Translations under genes and position numbers: made by a program | Shown here: positions 8,872 through 19,837 of the stretch, in pieces | How the letters are laid out: each line of letters opens with the position of its first letter | Position numbering within the stretch: the stretch's first letter is position 1 | The notes under the pieces: model-generated | Told to the model about the DNA's origin: nothing | Database searches by the model: none | Seen by the model: the letters and a program-made list of their open reading frames with translations, nothing else | Assembly: GCA_949825045.1 (NCBI GenBank) | Contig: OX463829.1 | Span: 28,583,715-28,647,714 of the forward strand | Direction: 5' to 3' | Source: Argyresthia goedartella | Lineage: Eukaryota; Arthropoda; Insecta; Lepidoptera; Argyresthiidae | Length of the DNA stretch: 64,000 nt

Positions 8872-10263
8872 ATGGAAAGGGTTATTAAGTACGAATTCCT
8901 TAACAAGGCCGAGCTCGAATACGAAGTAAAGATTAGATGTGAGGAACCAGCTAATACTATTTTGCTTCTTATAAAACAGGTTTTGCGTTTAGTTGCGAAA
9001 TCTCACCCTGAAGATATTCTGACTTCTTCAGATCCGATTGAGGATGACTTGTCTCAAATTGGTTCTACTCTGACTTACCTGGATTGTAAAATTGAAAAAT
9101 TTTTACAAGGTGAAACCAAATACTTACGATTAATAGAAACTTTTATTAATCATGTTTTTTACAGATTGTAGCGAATAGATACGGACTTATATCCAGACTC
9201 TAAAGCTAGTTTCGACACTTTGAAGATGAAATTTGATGCTATTTCTAAACAATTCGAATCCTTGACTCCACCTTCAACTGCAAATGACTCTCCATCACTG
9301 GACCTTCCTGCTGACCCGACTGTCATGGAACCCCCTCTTGTTTCTCAAACTTCTGTCCAGACCCATACCCCGTATCCTCCACCACCACCTCAATCTTTCC
9401 CTCCAACTAACGTCTTCAAAGATCTGAAAAGACACACCTTCAATGGTAAAAGCTGTCCAAGATCCTTTCTTCAAAAACTTGAAGAATATAGCTTAGCTCG
9501 TGGCTTGCCCAGGGACTTGTTGATTTCTCAGGCGTTCGAAATTTTTACCGACAATGCCCTTCATTGGTTCAGATTTAAATATAATCAGAATTCAAACTTA
9601 ACTTGGAACGAACTTTCTTCTTTACTAATCAAAGACTTTGGTGGTTTTGATTATGATCATAAACTTCTAGAAGCGATTAGGAATCGTACTCAAGGTCGTG
9701 ATGAACCTATCGTCATCTATATTTCCATCATGTCTGGAATGTTCGCTCGCCTTTCAAAAAGACTTTCTGAAACAGAACAATTGGAGATTATTTTGAGAAA
9801 TATTCGCCCATGTTATTCAGTCTTCGTAGCTCCAAAAGACATTGACTCTATCGATTCTCTTCTGGCCACTTGCCAAAACTACGAAAAGATCCTAGACAGA
9901 GACAAACAATTTAAAGAACCAAATTTGCAACAAAGTCCTCATGTTTCTGAATTCAACTACAAGCATTCCACTTCAAGTTCAGTTGACTCTCCAAACTCTT
10001 CTAATAACTCACGACCTTCTCCTCCCTTCATGAATAAATTCACTCCAACCTACAAATACCCTTCTAGACAAGTTAATAGTCTCTCTCAAACTGCAGCTCC
10101 CCAAGAAAGTTCTTTTTGCGTTCGCTGTCGTAAACTAGGTCATACTTTGAACAGTTGCACTCAACCACGATTCGTGATTTGTTTCAAATGTGGCCTTAAG
10201 GGTTTTAAAACTGCAGAGTGCCCTACTTGTTCTCCCAAACCTAGTACTAGTACAAAAAACTAA
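8872..10263 (+). pseudogene. gag: Gypsy-2 Gag, interrupted by TAG
   Basis: Reading frame from ATG 8872 (ACAATGGAAAGG) to TAA 10261, broken by a TAG at 9169-9171. The frame is otherwise continuous. After a proline-rich stretch comes a typical gypsy capsid region (HTFNGKSCPRSFLQKLEEY and the later ILRNIRPCY). Near the C-terminus are two zinc knuckles. The first, CVRCRKLGHTLNSC, is a standard CCHC. In the second, CFKCGLKGFKTAEC, the histidine is replaced by phenylalanine. The ORF ends in a lysine-rich tail, AAA AAC TAA, which forms the frameshift signal into pol. Confidence 0.85.
10254..10260 (+). promoter_or_regulatory. Canonical -1 frameshift heptamer between gag and pol
   Basis: A AAA AAC in the gag frame, directly followed by the gag stop TAA. 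Slipping back one base puts ribosomes into the pol frame, which is open from here and reads on into protease. It fits X XXY YYZ exactly. A downstream pseudoknot was not worked out. Confidence 0.75.
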
Positions 10264-12639
10264 CTGCTGACTTGAAGAGTAACTCAAACTTTGATAAGGA
10301 CGAGTGGACTAATTGGATCAAAACAATTCAAAACTTCTTTGCTTGCTACAAAATCTCTTCTACACTCTACTCCAAAGAACAAGATCTTAATCGTCCATTC
10401 GTTAATGTCAAAATTTATGACTTAACCTTATCTGGTTTACTAGATTCTGGCAGCTCAGTAACTATTCTGGGTAATAATTCTCATTTGGAAATTCTTAAAC
10501 TGGGCTGCAAACTTTTCAAGTCAGATCTTATTACTGTCTCTACTGCTAATAATCAAAAGATTAATTCCTTGGGTTATTTTGACTTACCTGTCCATTTCAA
10601 TAACGAAACTCACTTGATTAAAGCTTATGTTTTCCCTGAAATATTTCCTTCTATAATACTAGGTATTGACTTTTGGAGAAAATTTAATCTTCTACCTAGT
10701 GTTTTAGCTTCTCTTAACTTTACAGATCCTAAATGCTTTGCTATCGACACTAAAGATATTAAAGTTTTACCTTATGAGCACTTAACTCCTAATCAAAAGA
10801 ACATCGCCAATGACATCATCCAACGCTTCAAGACAATCTCTTTTGAAGAAAAAGGTGTTCTGGGAAACACACACTTAATCACCCACAAGATTGACACTGG
10901 AGATTCTCTTTCGATCAAACAAAGATGTTACAGACTGTCACCTGAAAAACAAAAGGCTTTAATTAATGAAGTTGACAAGATACTGGGATGGAACGTCATT
11001 GAACAATGCGAAAGTCCTTGGTTATCTCCAGTCCTCATCACTCCAAAGAAGAATGGGGAATGGCGTTTCTGCGTAGATAGCAGGAAGCTTAACTCAGTTA
11101 CACGTCGTAATGCTTATAATCTGCCTCTAATAAACGAAATTTTGGACAACCTGAGAAATGCCAAACACTTATCAAGCATCGACATTGCGAAAGCATTTTG
11201 GGAGATTCCCTTGAATCCTGCTGATAGAGATAAGACAGCATTTTATGTTCCTGGAAGAGTTATGTTCAGATTCAAAGTAATGCCTTTTTGTCTCACTAAC
11301 TCACCTGCAACTCAACAAAGATTAATGGATACGCTATTTACTCCTGAATTTGAGAACAAGGTATTTTGCTATCTGAATGAATGATGTCATTATTATTAGC
11401 GAGACTTTTGATGAGCACATATCGCTTCTCATGAAAGTTCTGGAAAAACTTTCATATGCTAATCTGACTATTAACTTTGAAAAGAGTCAATTCTTCAGGA
11501 AAGAACTGAAATACCTTGGTTTTCTAGTGGACGAGTATGGTCTACGTGCTGATCCAGATAAAATAAAGGCTATTCTAGAATATCCTGTACCTACTTGCAG
11601 AAAAGAAGTTCGAAGATTCATAGGCACCTGCAGCTGGTTTAGAAGATTCATTCCAAACTTCAGCACTATTGCCTCTCCACTCAACCAACTAACCTGTTCC
11701 GGGAAGAACGCTCCTAAATTTTTATGGAATTCCAGGGCTGCAGCTGCTTTCCAGAAACTTAAAGAAGCTTTGGTAACTGCTCCTGTCCTTGCTTGCCCTA
11801 ACTTCGAACTACCCTTCTCTGTACATTGTGATGCATCAAATTATGGCATAGGAGCAATGCTTACTCAACATCAAGATGACAAAGAAGTCGTGATTGCTTA
11901 CATGAGTAAAGCACTAAACAAAAATCAGCAAAACTACTCAACTACTGAAAGAGAAACATTAGCTGTAATAACTGCGCTAGAACATTGGAGATGTTACCTA
12001 GACAATGGTAAGGAATTCACAATATAAACTGACCACGCTGCACTTAAATGGTTTCAGAACTTATCGAATCCATCTGGAAGACTTGCTCGCTGGACTCTAC
12101 GCTTATCATGTTTTAATTTTGTCCTGAAACATAAAAAAGGAAAGGATAACGTTGTTCCTGACTTATTATCAAGACATAAGAATAAAGAACGTCCTGATAC
12201 ACGAGAAACTTCACCTCAAGGTGTACATCCTATTACGATTGAAGAACCACCTGATCGTGAACTTGAGCACTACAACAAGATTTTTCTCGGATGCTCCAAC
12301 AACCCAGACGCATATCCCAACTACACTATCAGGGATAACAAACTTTACCGCTGCATCCATTCTCCCGATCGTCTAAACGACGACTTTATTTGGAAAGAAG
12401 TTCCATTGCCGCAAGATAGACATGCACTTATTGAAGTTAGCCATGGTTCCCCTTCAGAACTCCACCTTGGTATCTTCAAGACATTCAAGAAAATATCTTT
12501 AAAATATTATTGGCCGGGTATGTTTAAGGACATTGCCAATTTAATCTCGACTTGTGAAACCTGCTTAACCTACAAACACCCAATCATTCTCCCTATGGTC
12601 TTATGGGTAAACCTAAACTTTGCTCCAGACCTTTTCATA
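10260..12639 (+). pseudogene. pol: Gypsy-2 Pol, first part (PR, RT, RNase H, integrase N-terminus)
   Basis: The aspartic protease motif GLLDSGSS is followed by RT. The catalytic YxDD reads YLN.. and is broken in the middle by a 4-bp duplication (AATGAATG, 11376-11383), so the frame shifts at the active site, and the first Asp has become Asn. RT continues from 11377, then RNase H (HCDASNYGIGAML). A TAA at 12025-12027 falls just before the conserved TDHAALKW. The integrase zinc domain (..HLGIFKTFKK, CETC) follows. A one-base loss near 12597 shifts the last codons. CR1-A interrupts at about 12640. The gene resumes at 18029. It is non-functional. Confidence 0.85.
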
Positions 12640-12939
12640 ATTCATAATAGTTTATTGCAAAGTCACAAAATTTCACAAGGTGGTAAAATAAAAGTTAGTA
12701 CATTGTGACGCCCTGCTAGGGCACAGCAACATGCGAAGGACAGCCAGTAGTCCATTTTACGAAAAATTGAAAAAAATTGAAAAATGATTACATTTATGTT
12801 CAAAATTGTATAGAGACAATTAACAAAATATTGTAGAGATTATTATTATTAACAATAAATAAATAAATTAAGAGTAAATTATATTAACATTAAATTAGTA
12901 ATAACATGTAATGAACAAGTAATTAGCGACTAGAAATAT

Positions 12940-15777
12940 TTACCTAATTTTATCATTGAAAAATTCTTTCACATCATAATAGCATTTTTCAATGAGGAAC
13001 TTCTTTAAATAGGTAATGAATAGTGTTTCTTTCTCTATGTTTTTTAAGTAATTTGGTATGTGATTATATATTTTGATGGCCATATGATGGGGACTAGAAG
13101 ACACGAGTTCTAACTTTGAAAATGGTTTCTTTAATTTATTTTGGTCTCGATTATTCCTTTTATTTTTATTTTCTAGAGGGGAGTATAAGTTACCATGTTT
13201 TCTTACAAATTTGCAAGATTCTAATATATATATAGAAGTTAAGGTAAGTATTTGGAGTTTTACAAAATAAGATCTACAAGATACCATTTGGTCAATATTT
13301 GTAAGTATTCTAATACATTTCTTTTGTAGAATAAAAATATCCTTTATTTCACAACAATTCCCCCATAATATAATACCATACGATAGTCTGGAATGTGCGT
13401 ATGCATAGTAGGCTGTGAGCGCAGTTTTGACATCAGTTACCCTTTTTAGTTGATGGAGGGCATAAGTAAAAGATGATAGTTTGTTTTGCAATCTCTGTAT
13501 GTAAGGTTTCCAGCTCAAGTTTGTGTCTAGATCGATCCCCAACAAGGTTGCTGTCTTTGTAGTCTCCAGTGGTATTTGTTTATAGCAATATGAAATTTGT
13601 AATGGGAGTTTTTGTGAGGGTTTGAATTGAATTATATTAGTTTTTTTAAGGTTGAGTTCTAAATTTGATTCATCTAGCCAGTCGGTGATCTTATCTAGGG
13701 TCATATCTAAGCTTTGGTTTAATTCGGTGGTATTCGAGCAGGAAAATAATATGGAAATGTCATCTGCGAAAAGGGTGCAAGGGTCATCAATTAGATTAGG
13801 TAGATTATTTATATAAATAAGAAATAATAAACATCCCAAGACGCTACCTTGGGGAATAGATCCAGTAGAAAGGACTCTATCTGATCTAACGCATTCTACT
13901 TTACCTGTGATAAAATTGGTATTTTCAATCTCTACGTATTGGACACGGTTATGCAGGTACGACTTGAACCACCTGTATGCTAAGCCTCTAATCCCAGAGT
14001 CGTATAGTCTTTCTAATAGAGTTTCAAAGCATACTCTATCATACGCTTTGCTCATATCGAGCAGTAAACCCACAGCATACCGTTTATTGTCTATTGATAC
14101 AAAAATTTTTTGCACATAGTTATATATTGCCAATATAGTAGACCTATTTTTACGGAACCCGTATTGGTTATCATGTAGTATGTTATATTTTTCATAGAAT
14201 TTATTCAGTCGTATGGCCATAGCAGTTTCAAAAATTTTTGCTGAAGTAGGCAGTAAAGCAATAGGTCGATAATTATGAATGTCAGTGGCGTTTCCTTTTT
14301 TATGTTTAGGTTTTATAAGAGATGTTTTTAAGGCTTCGGGAAATATTCCTTCTGTAAAAGATTGATTGATAAGTTTACAAAAGGGTACTGCCAAAATATC
14401 CGCGCAATGTTTTACCAGCAACGGAGGAATTTCATCTATACCAAAAGACTTCTTACTCTTAAGGCCTTTTATTATATTAAATGTTTCTTTTGGTTCAACA
14501 GGTGTGAGGAAAAAAGAATTTGTTATTTTACTTGCGGGAAGATTGTTTTTCTCTGATCTAGATTTATGTGACTTTCCTATAGATGCAAATAGATTATTGA
14601 ATTCATTTGCAACTATTTTCGGGTTAGATAAAGTATTGTTTGAAAATTTGAGTCTTATATTTTGTATAATTTTATATTTGTTTGTTACATTGTGTATTAT
14701 TTTCCACATACATTGGGTTTTATTAACTGAACTATTAATTTTATATATGTTGATAAGTTTCTTAGATTTACAAACTATCCTTTTTAGAGATTTGCAGTAC
14801 ATTTTATAGTAGTTTCGTAGAACTTTATTATTAGTCTGTGATATTAGTAGTTTTAATTGTCTTTTATTGCGACATGATATTTTTATACCCTTAGTTAGGT
14901 AAGTATTTTTCTGGTTTGGCTTATATTTTATTAATATTTTAGGAATACATTTACTTAGGGCTGTATGTATAATATTATCAAATGTATTAAGATTATCATT
15001 CACATTTTTATCAGGTACTAATATACTTTCCCAGTCTACTGTTGAGATTTCGTTTTTAAATCTATTTATATTGAAATCGTTAAAATTACGCTTGATCAAT
15101 GTAAAGTGGTTAGGGTTTTGAATATTAAGAGGAGTAGAGAACAAGACACTTCAATGGTCCGAAAGACCTAATTCTTGGACATCGACATGGTAGTCTTTTT
15201 TATTAAAGTTTGTAAAGATTAAGTCTATGCATTTTGAACTGGTTGGTGTAACTCTCGTCGGCTTTGTGACTTTTTGATGAAAATTATAACTTAACATGAA
15301 ATTTGAAAGCCTAACTTTTTCGTGTTTATTTAAAAAATCTATATTCATATCACCAGCTATCATGATGTTTTTAGAATTTTCTTTGGTATAGATATATCTT
15401 AAAAGTTTTTCCAAAGAACTGTAAAATGTGTTAACTTCTCGACTACTACTAGGCCAATACAGATTTACAATTAATAAATTAATTATGGGAATTTCAATTG
15501 CACATATTTCGAAAACCATTTCTATTGACATAGATGAGATGTCTATACGTTCTAAATATTCAAATGTATTTTTTATTAATATACAAACACCCCCACCTGT
15601 ATGTTGTTCACGACAGAATGTCGCGCCTAAATTATAGTTATGAATTTTTAGTAATTTCTTCTTTTCGCTACTTATCCAAGTTTCAGATATGCACAAGACA
15701 TGTAGGTTAGGTTTTTCCTCGATGAGTGCATCAAGAAGATGTATTTTGTTAGAAATACTTTGAATATTTTGGAACAA
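12940..15777 (-). pseudogene. CR1-A ORF2: AP-type endonuclease plus reverse transcriptase, one nonsense codon
   Basis: One continuous minus-strand frame from about 15777 (open further upstream, where it overlaps the end of ORF1) down to 12940, broken only by a TGA at 15151-15153. The endonuclease begins FQNIQSISNKI and shows SETW, GDMNIDF and GLSDH. The stop falls just after GLSDH. The RT part (15144-12940, 734 residues) shows the LLDMSKAYD, GSIPQGSVLGCLLF and CTLFADDIS motifs, then the CR1-type C-terminal region (YAYAHSRLSYGIILWGN). It would nick DNA and copy the LINE RNA at the target. Apart from the TGA it looks complete. Confidence 0.88.
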
Positions 15778-15838
15778 TACATTAAGGTTAGTTTCGCCAT
15801 TGGGTATGGTGTTTGAGGATGGTATTGGATTTACATGG

Positions 15839-17335
15839 TTATCTAATAGTTGAGGGACGAAAAAATGACTGACTATTATTGTTTACATAATTATCAATGT
15901 CTGTATCTATATTGTAGTTCCAGTCCTTAATTTCTACAATCTTTTTAAAGATGTCCTCAAACATAACACGCATGCCAAAGTTTTTAATAGTACCCCTACG
16001 TGGATGGAACGTCGTTTCATCGTATTTCAGATTGCGGTTTGAGTCAATCAAATATGCGTACTCGTATTTAATTACATCATCATTTAGTAGTTTATTAAAT
16101 TTTTCCACTCTCCAGTTGAATACATTGGCATTGCTTGCACAGATGAATGTTGGTAGACAGATTAAAATGTTGGTACTTTGTATTCTTTGTAATGTTGTTC
16201 GGATCGATAAAACAAGTTCTCTGTAGTTGTTGGAGCTATTAAAATCGTCTTCACCCAGGAGTATAATACAGAAGTCATTTATTGTATAGTCCACTATCTT
16301 CAGCTCTATGTCTTTTAGTAGGTTTTTTATATCACGATTTGGCATTAGGTAGTGACAGAGATCATATTTTTCCTGTTCAAATGTATTTTCTGCAATATTT
16401 AGAATTTTGTTTCTTCTGTTTGTACTAATGACACATATTTTATTTCTGGTCTGAGAATTCACAGTGAGAGTTGGCTTCGGTAATGTAGAGTTCTTCGAGT
16501 TCTCAATCAGTTTTAATTCTAAATTATTCATTAGGTTTTTTAGCTCTATAATGTCCTTGTTGGCCTGTGATAGTTGTTCTTGTAAATCTAAAATCTGCTT
16601 CTCTAAATTAATTTTTTCTATTTCTAAGTTATAGTCTCGTGCAGACGCGGGATGTTGGGGCGTTTTGGATCTGTGACTAATATTAGAAATCCTGTTTTTT
16701 CTGGGTGTAGTCGAGTTTTGGGCCATTAATGGAGGGCTTGTACATAGGGTTTTATGGATTCCAACTTCCTGTGTAAGTTTGTCTACAGTTCTTTTTAACT
16801 CATTGTTCTCAATGATGGTGTTTTCTAACTCATTCTGGGTAGTCATCAATTCGGAGGTTAGTGTAGTAATCCGGTGTTGTGGATCCTGAGTGCTGCTAAT
16901 ACATGATCGTTCTTCCATACTGTTAGATAGTTGGCCAGGGGGGGAGCATTCATAGCGGGTATTGCCATCTGATAGTAAACTGGAGTCCAGAGAATATGAG
17001 TTACATACGACAGTTTTAGAATGGGTAGAATCCATGTTACTTGGTGTTTCCGATGGAACAAAGCTTGTAGTCTTTTTAGGTGTCGTTTTTTTCTTCCTTA
17101 TGGTTACATTCTGCTGTAAAGTTGCATTAAGTTGTGTTTTTGTTGATTAATTCATACTCTTCCGTGTAACACAAGTTCTACATTTCCAGTGTTTTTTCTT
17201 TTCGGCAGTCAATAACTGATATAGTTTTTCGGATAGCCCTGAGCAATCGAAATGAAGTCTATGAGTGCAGATAGAGCATTGTACGGTATCTCGGATTTCA
17301 GCAGGGATCTTACATATTATGCAATGTGTGGCCAT
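15839..17335 (-). pseudogene. CR1-A ORF1: PHD finger, coiled coil and SGNH/esterase-like domain
   Basis: The start Met at 17335 (ATGGCCACACATTGC) opens a 500-codon frame broken only by a TAA at 17147-17149. Residues ~5-55 form a PHD-type zinc finger (CIIC, CSIC, H-x2-C, CRTC). A basic linker (RKKKTTPKK) follows, then a serine-rich stretch, a long heptad-like coiled coil (about 16850-16530) and a C-terminal domain ending near FHPRRGTIKNFG. That domain has the shape of the SGNH-hydrolase (esterase) domain known from CR1 ORF1 proteins. The proposed role is RNA binding and chaperoning. The GDS-type catalytic serine is not obvious, so activity is uncertain. ORF2 starts in another frame just downstream. 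Confidence 0.8.
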
Positions 17336-17379
17336 GTTAGTTTGGTTTATGAGGCAATAAAGAGTGATAAAAAGTGATT

Positions 17380-17455
17380 CTTATGATACTCAGGAATCGA
17401 ACCCGGATCGTTTGGGTCTGAAGCACTTGTACTGCACTTTACGCCATCCAAGCAA
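17380..17455 (-). repeat. tRNA-like sequence in the CR1-A 5' UTR
   Basis: On the LINE sense strand, a box-A-like TGGCGTAAAGTG (17435-17446) is followed 32 bases later by a box-B match GGTTCGATTCC (17393-17403). Arms of a tRNA-like fold can be drawn around them. It ends about 45 bases before the ORF1 start. It may be a small tRNA-derived SINE caught in the LINE or a functional part of its leader. It is not a credible tRNA gene. Confidence 0.55.
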
Positions 17456-18028
17456 TACAAATCATTGCGAAAAGATGGATTGTACGTTGTGTGCTCTGCA
17501 CAGGCGACATCTGTGGGGAATTTGTGGTATCACTTAGCCAATCCTTTAGTGATGAGATTTATCCGCAGGATTGTTGCGTTGCGTAGTACTTTAGTTGGTT
17601 GCTTATTTTGATATTTCATAGATGTCGCTATGAGTAAGTGACCGTTAATTTACCGTTATCTTGATATTATGTTTATCTGATAATTGTTACTATTTTCAGT
17701 ATTTATGCATTGCACTGGACATTTTAGTCACTTTTATCTTTTGCACAACATATTCGAATGTTTTAGTTGTAACACACATATGTTTTGTTGGATTTTATTG
17801 GCACTTTACAATCACTTATAAGAACTTTGTTGTAGTATTGTTTGTACTGTTTTATATCACTAGATAACACTTCCACGTCACAATTGGTGTATTATTTACC
17901 AAAAAATATTGTTTTAAAATGATTTTATGTAGATTTAGTTATTATAATGTTTTATTATTAAGGAGCTCAATGTTTACGACTACTAGCGCCATCTGACTAC
18001 TATGGTACTCAAATTTCAAACTATATAA

Positions 18029-18874
18029 ATGGTATTTCAAACTATATCCTTGGATCTTATGGGTCCATTGCCTATGACCCGGAGAAGAAATCAGTATATT
18101 CTGGTAATTAACTGCAATTTTACTAAATATACTATGATTTTTCCCCTTAAACGGGCTACTTCAGCTAATATCATTAATGTCTTAGAAAATTCAGTGTTTC
18201 TTATTCATGGCATTTCCCAAACTATAATAATGGACAACGCTGTTCAATTTCAGTCGCGAGAATTCCACTCATTCTTAAATTCTTATAACGTTCCTTGTAT
18301 TTTTCACACAGCTTTATATTGTCCTCAGGTTAATCCTACAGAGAAATTTAATAGTACGATTATTACAGCTCTAGCATCCCTAGTAGGAGACGATCATAGA
18401 TCCTGGGACAACCATCTTACTAAGATTCAGTTCGCAATGAACAGCGCTACAAACGTTGCTACTGGCTTTACTCCAAACTTTTTAGTTTTTGGTAGGGAAA
18501 CAATACCTTGTGGTTCCTTCTATACTCCAACTCAGAATCTCGAAGAATTGATATTTATGCCTCGTGATATTTACGCGTCTAATGCTGGTCTCCTCTCATC
18601 TATCTTTGACAGAGTTCAAACTAAACTTCACATAGCTCACGCTAAAAATAGCGCTCGCTATGATCTTCGCCGGTCTTTTAAAGAATTTAATGTGGGAGAT
18701 ACTGTTTGGCGTAAAAACCATGTTTTAAGCAATGCTGGCGCATACTTTAATGCTAAACTTGCCCCTAAATTCATTAAGTGTAAAATAGTAACCAAACTTT
18801 CACCATTGGTATACATTCTAGAAGACCCTAACGGAGTTAGAGGCAAGTGGCACATTAAAGACATTAAATCTTAA
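18029..18874 (+). pseudogene. pol: Gypsy-2 Pol, second part (integrase core and C-terminus)
   Basis: A 281-codon open frame that continues integrase after the CR1-A insertion. Core residues can be placed: the first Asp in ISLDLMGPLP, the second in IMDNAVQF (usually DNGxxF; here Gly is Ala) and Glu in NPTEKFNST (usually ERxNR). The C-terminal GPY/F-like stretch ends KLSPLVYILEDPNG..GKWHIKDIKS, normal for gypsy integrases. The ATG is simply the first Met after the LINE, not a native start. This stretch itself carries no stop. Confidence 0.85.
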
Positions 18875-19432
18875 ATTTCCTTAACTTCTATTAACCGTTA
18901 ATTTGTATATATGTATAAAAATCACCATCATTTTCACCTTATTATTTTTATTTATTCCTTTAATCCAGTGTTCTGCAACACATTTTACTTTAGGACCTCG
19001 AATTTTCGTTGGTTAGTCTTCACCTATTTTTTAAATCTTTATTTCAGACACATCTCGTTGGCGATGTGGCTGATCTCTGGCTTCGAGCTCTACCGCTCTG
19101 GCCGTTCTTAATCTTGTCTTAAGTCGTAGCGACTAAAGCTACCTTAGGATTAATTTGTTTTCTCTTTACCTCCATTTTTTTTTCCACGCAGGAGCGAATG
19201 ACAACTCCTTAAGTAAGCCTGAATGTCCTTTTGAAAACACACTTTTAGAGTGGTAGTCATTGAATGTGAACTCCACCCTTACCTGAATGAAGATGATGAA
19301 TGTAAGAGATGGTATATCTGATTTTGCCTGGTGATGTCTGTTTCTGCAAAGCTGTGTTTTTCTGGTTTATTTTAAAATATACATATCAAAATTTTTGCTG
19401 AGTCAAAATTTTTTCCAGGGTCGGGGGGAAAA
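18875..19432 (+). other. Gypsy-2 3' untranslated region and polypurine tract
   Basis: No gene. A pyrimidine- then purine-rich run ends in CAGGGTCGGGGGGAAAA at 19416-19432, immediately before the LTR start TG at 19433. This is the plus-strand primer site. Confidence 0.7.
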
Positions 19433-19837
19433 TGTAGTGTTATGTTACTTACATGTCATTTTCCAGGATTTTCAGCTGGATACTTGCTGAGCTGTACAGC
19501 TTGTTATTTGGTATCACCTTTATTTTCATAGGACCCTGTAACGTTTTAAACCATAAGAACACATTAACAAATCATTTTCGCTTTGCATTTTCACACTATC
19601 AGCACTTCTAAATCGATAGCGAAGGGGTTTACCTTTGGCTTTCTCCGAAACTCTGCAATCTCGGGCTTCGTGCGCGCTGGTGCGCTACCTTTTTATATTC
19701 ATTGTTACTTCATTTACTTCATGGTTTTCTTGTTGTTTTCTGTATTACGAGCCTGAAACCAAAATCTGACATTTGTTGATGTCGTTGTTTATCTGGTTGT
19801 CATGGCAATGTCCATTCAAACTCGTTAGCGGTCTGAT

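Larger units (their letters stand above)
12640..18028 (-). mobile_element. CR1-A: nearly full-length CR1-clade LINE inserted in gypsy-2 pol
   Basis: A 5.4-kb non-LTR retrotransposon on the minus strand, inserted between codons of the gypsy-2 integrase (..PF before it, VFQTISLDLMGPL after). Its 3' end is on the left and finishes in a short ATTATGA repeat, as CR1 tails do, rather than poly(A). It has a 5' UTR (to ~17336), ORF1 with PHD finger and esterase-like domain, and ORF2 with endonuclease and RT. ORF1 with PHD and esterase domains is a known CR1-superfamily layout. Only one stop in each ORF was found. Boundaries are accurate to about 10 bp. Confidence 0.85.

Noticed and set aside
14366..14809. 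147-codon plus-strand frame
   Set aside because: Antisense to the RT of CR1-A and without motifs.
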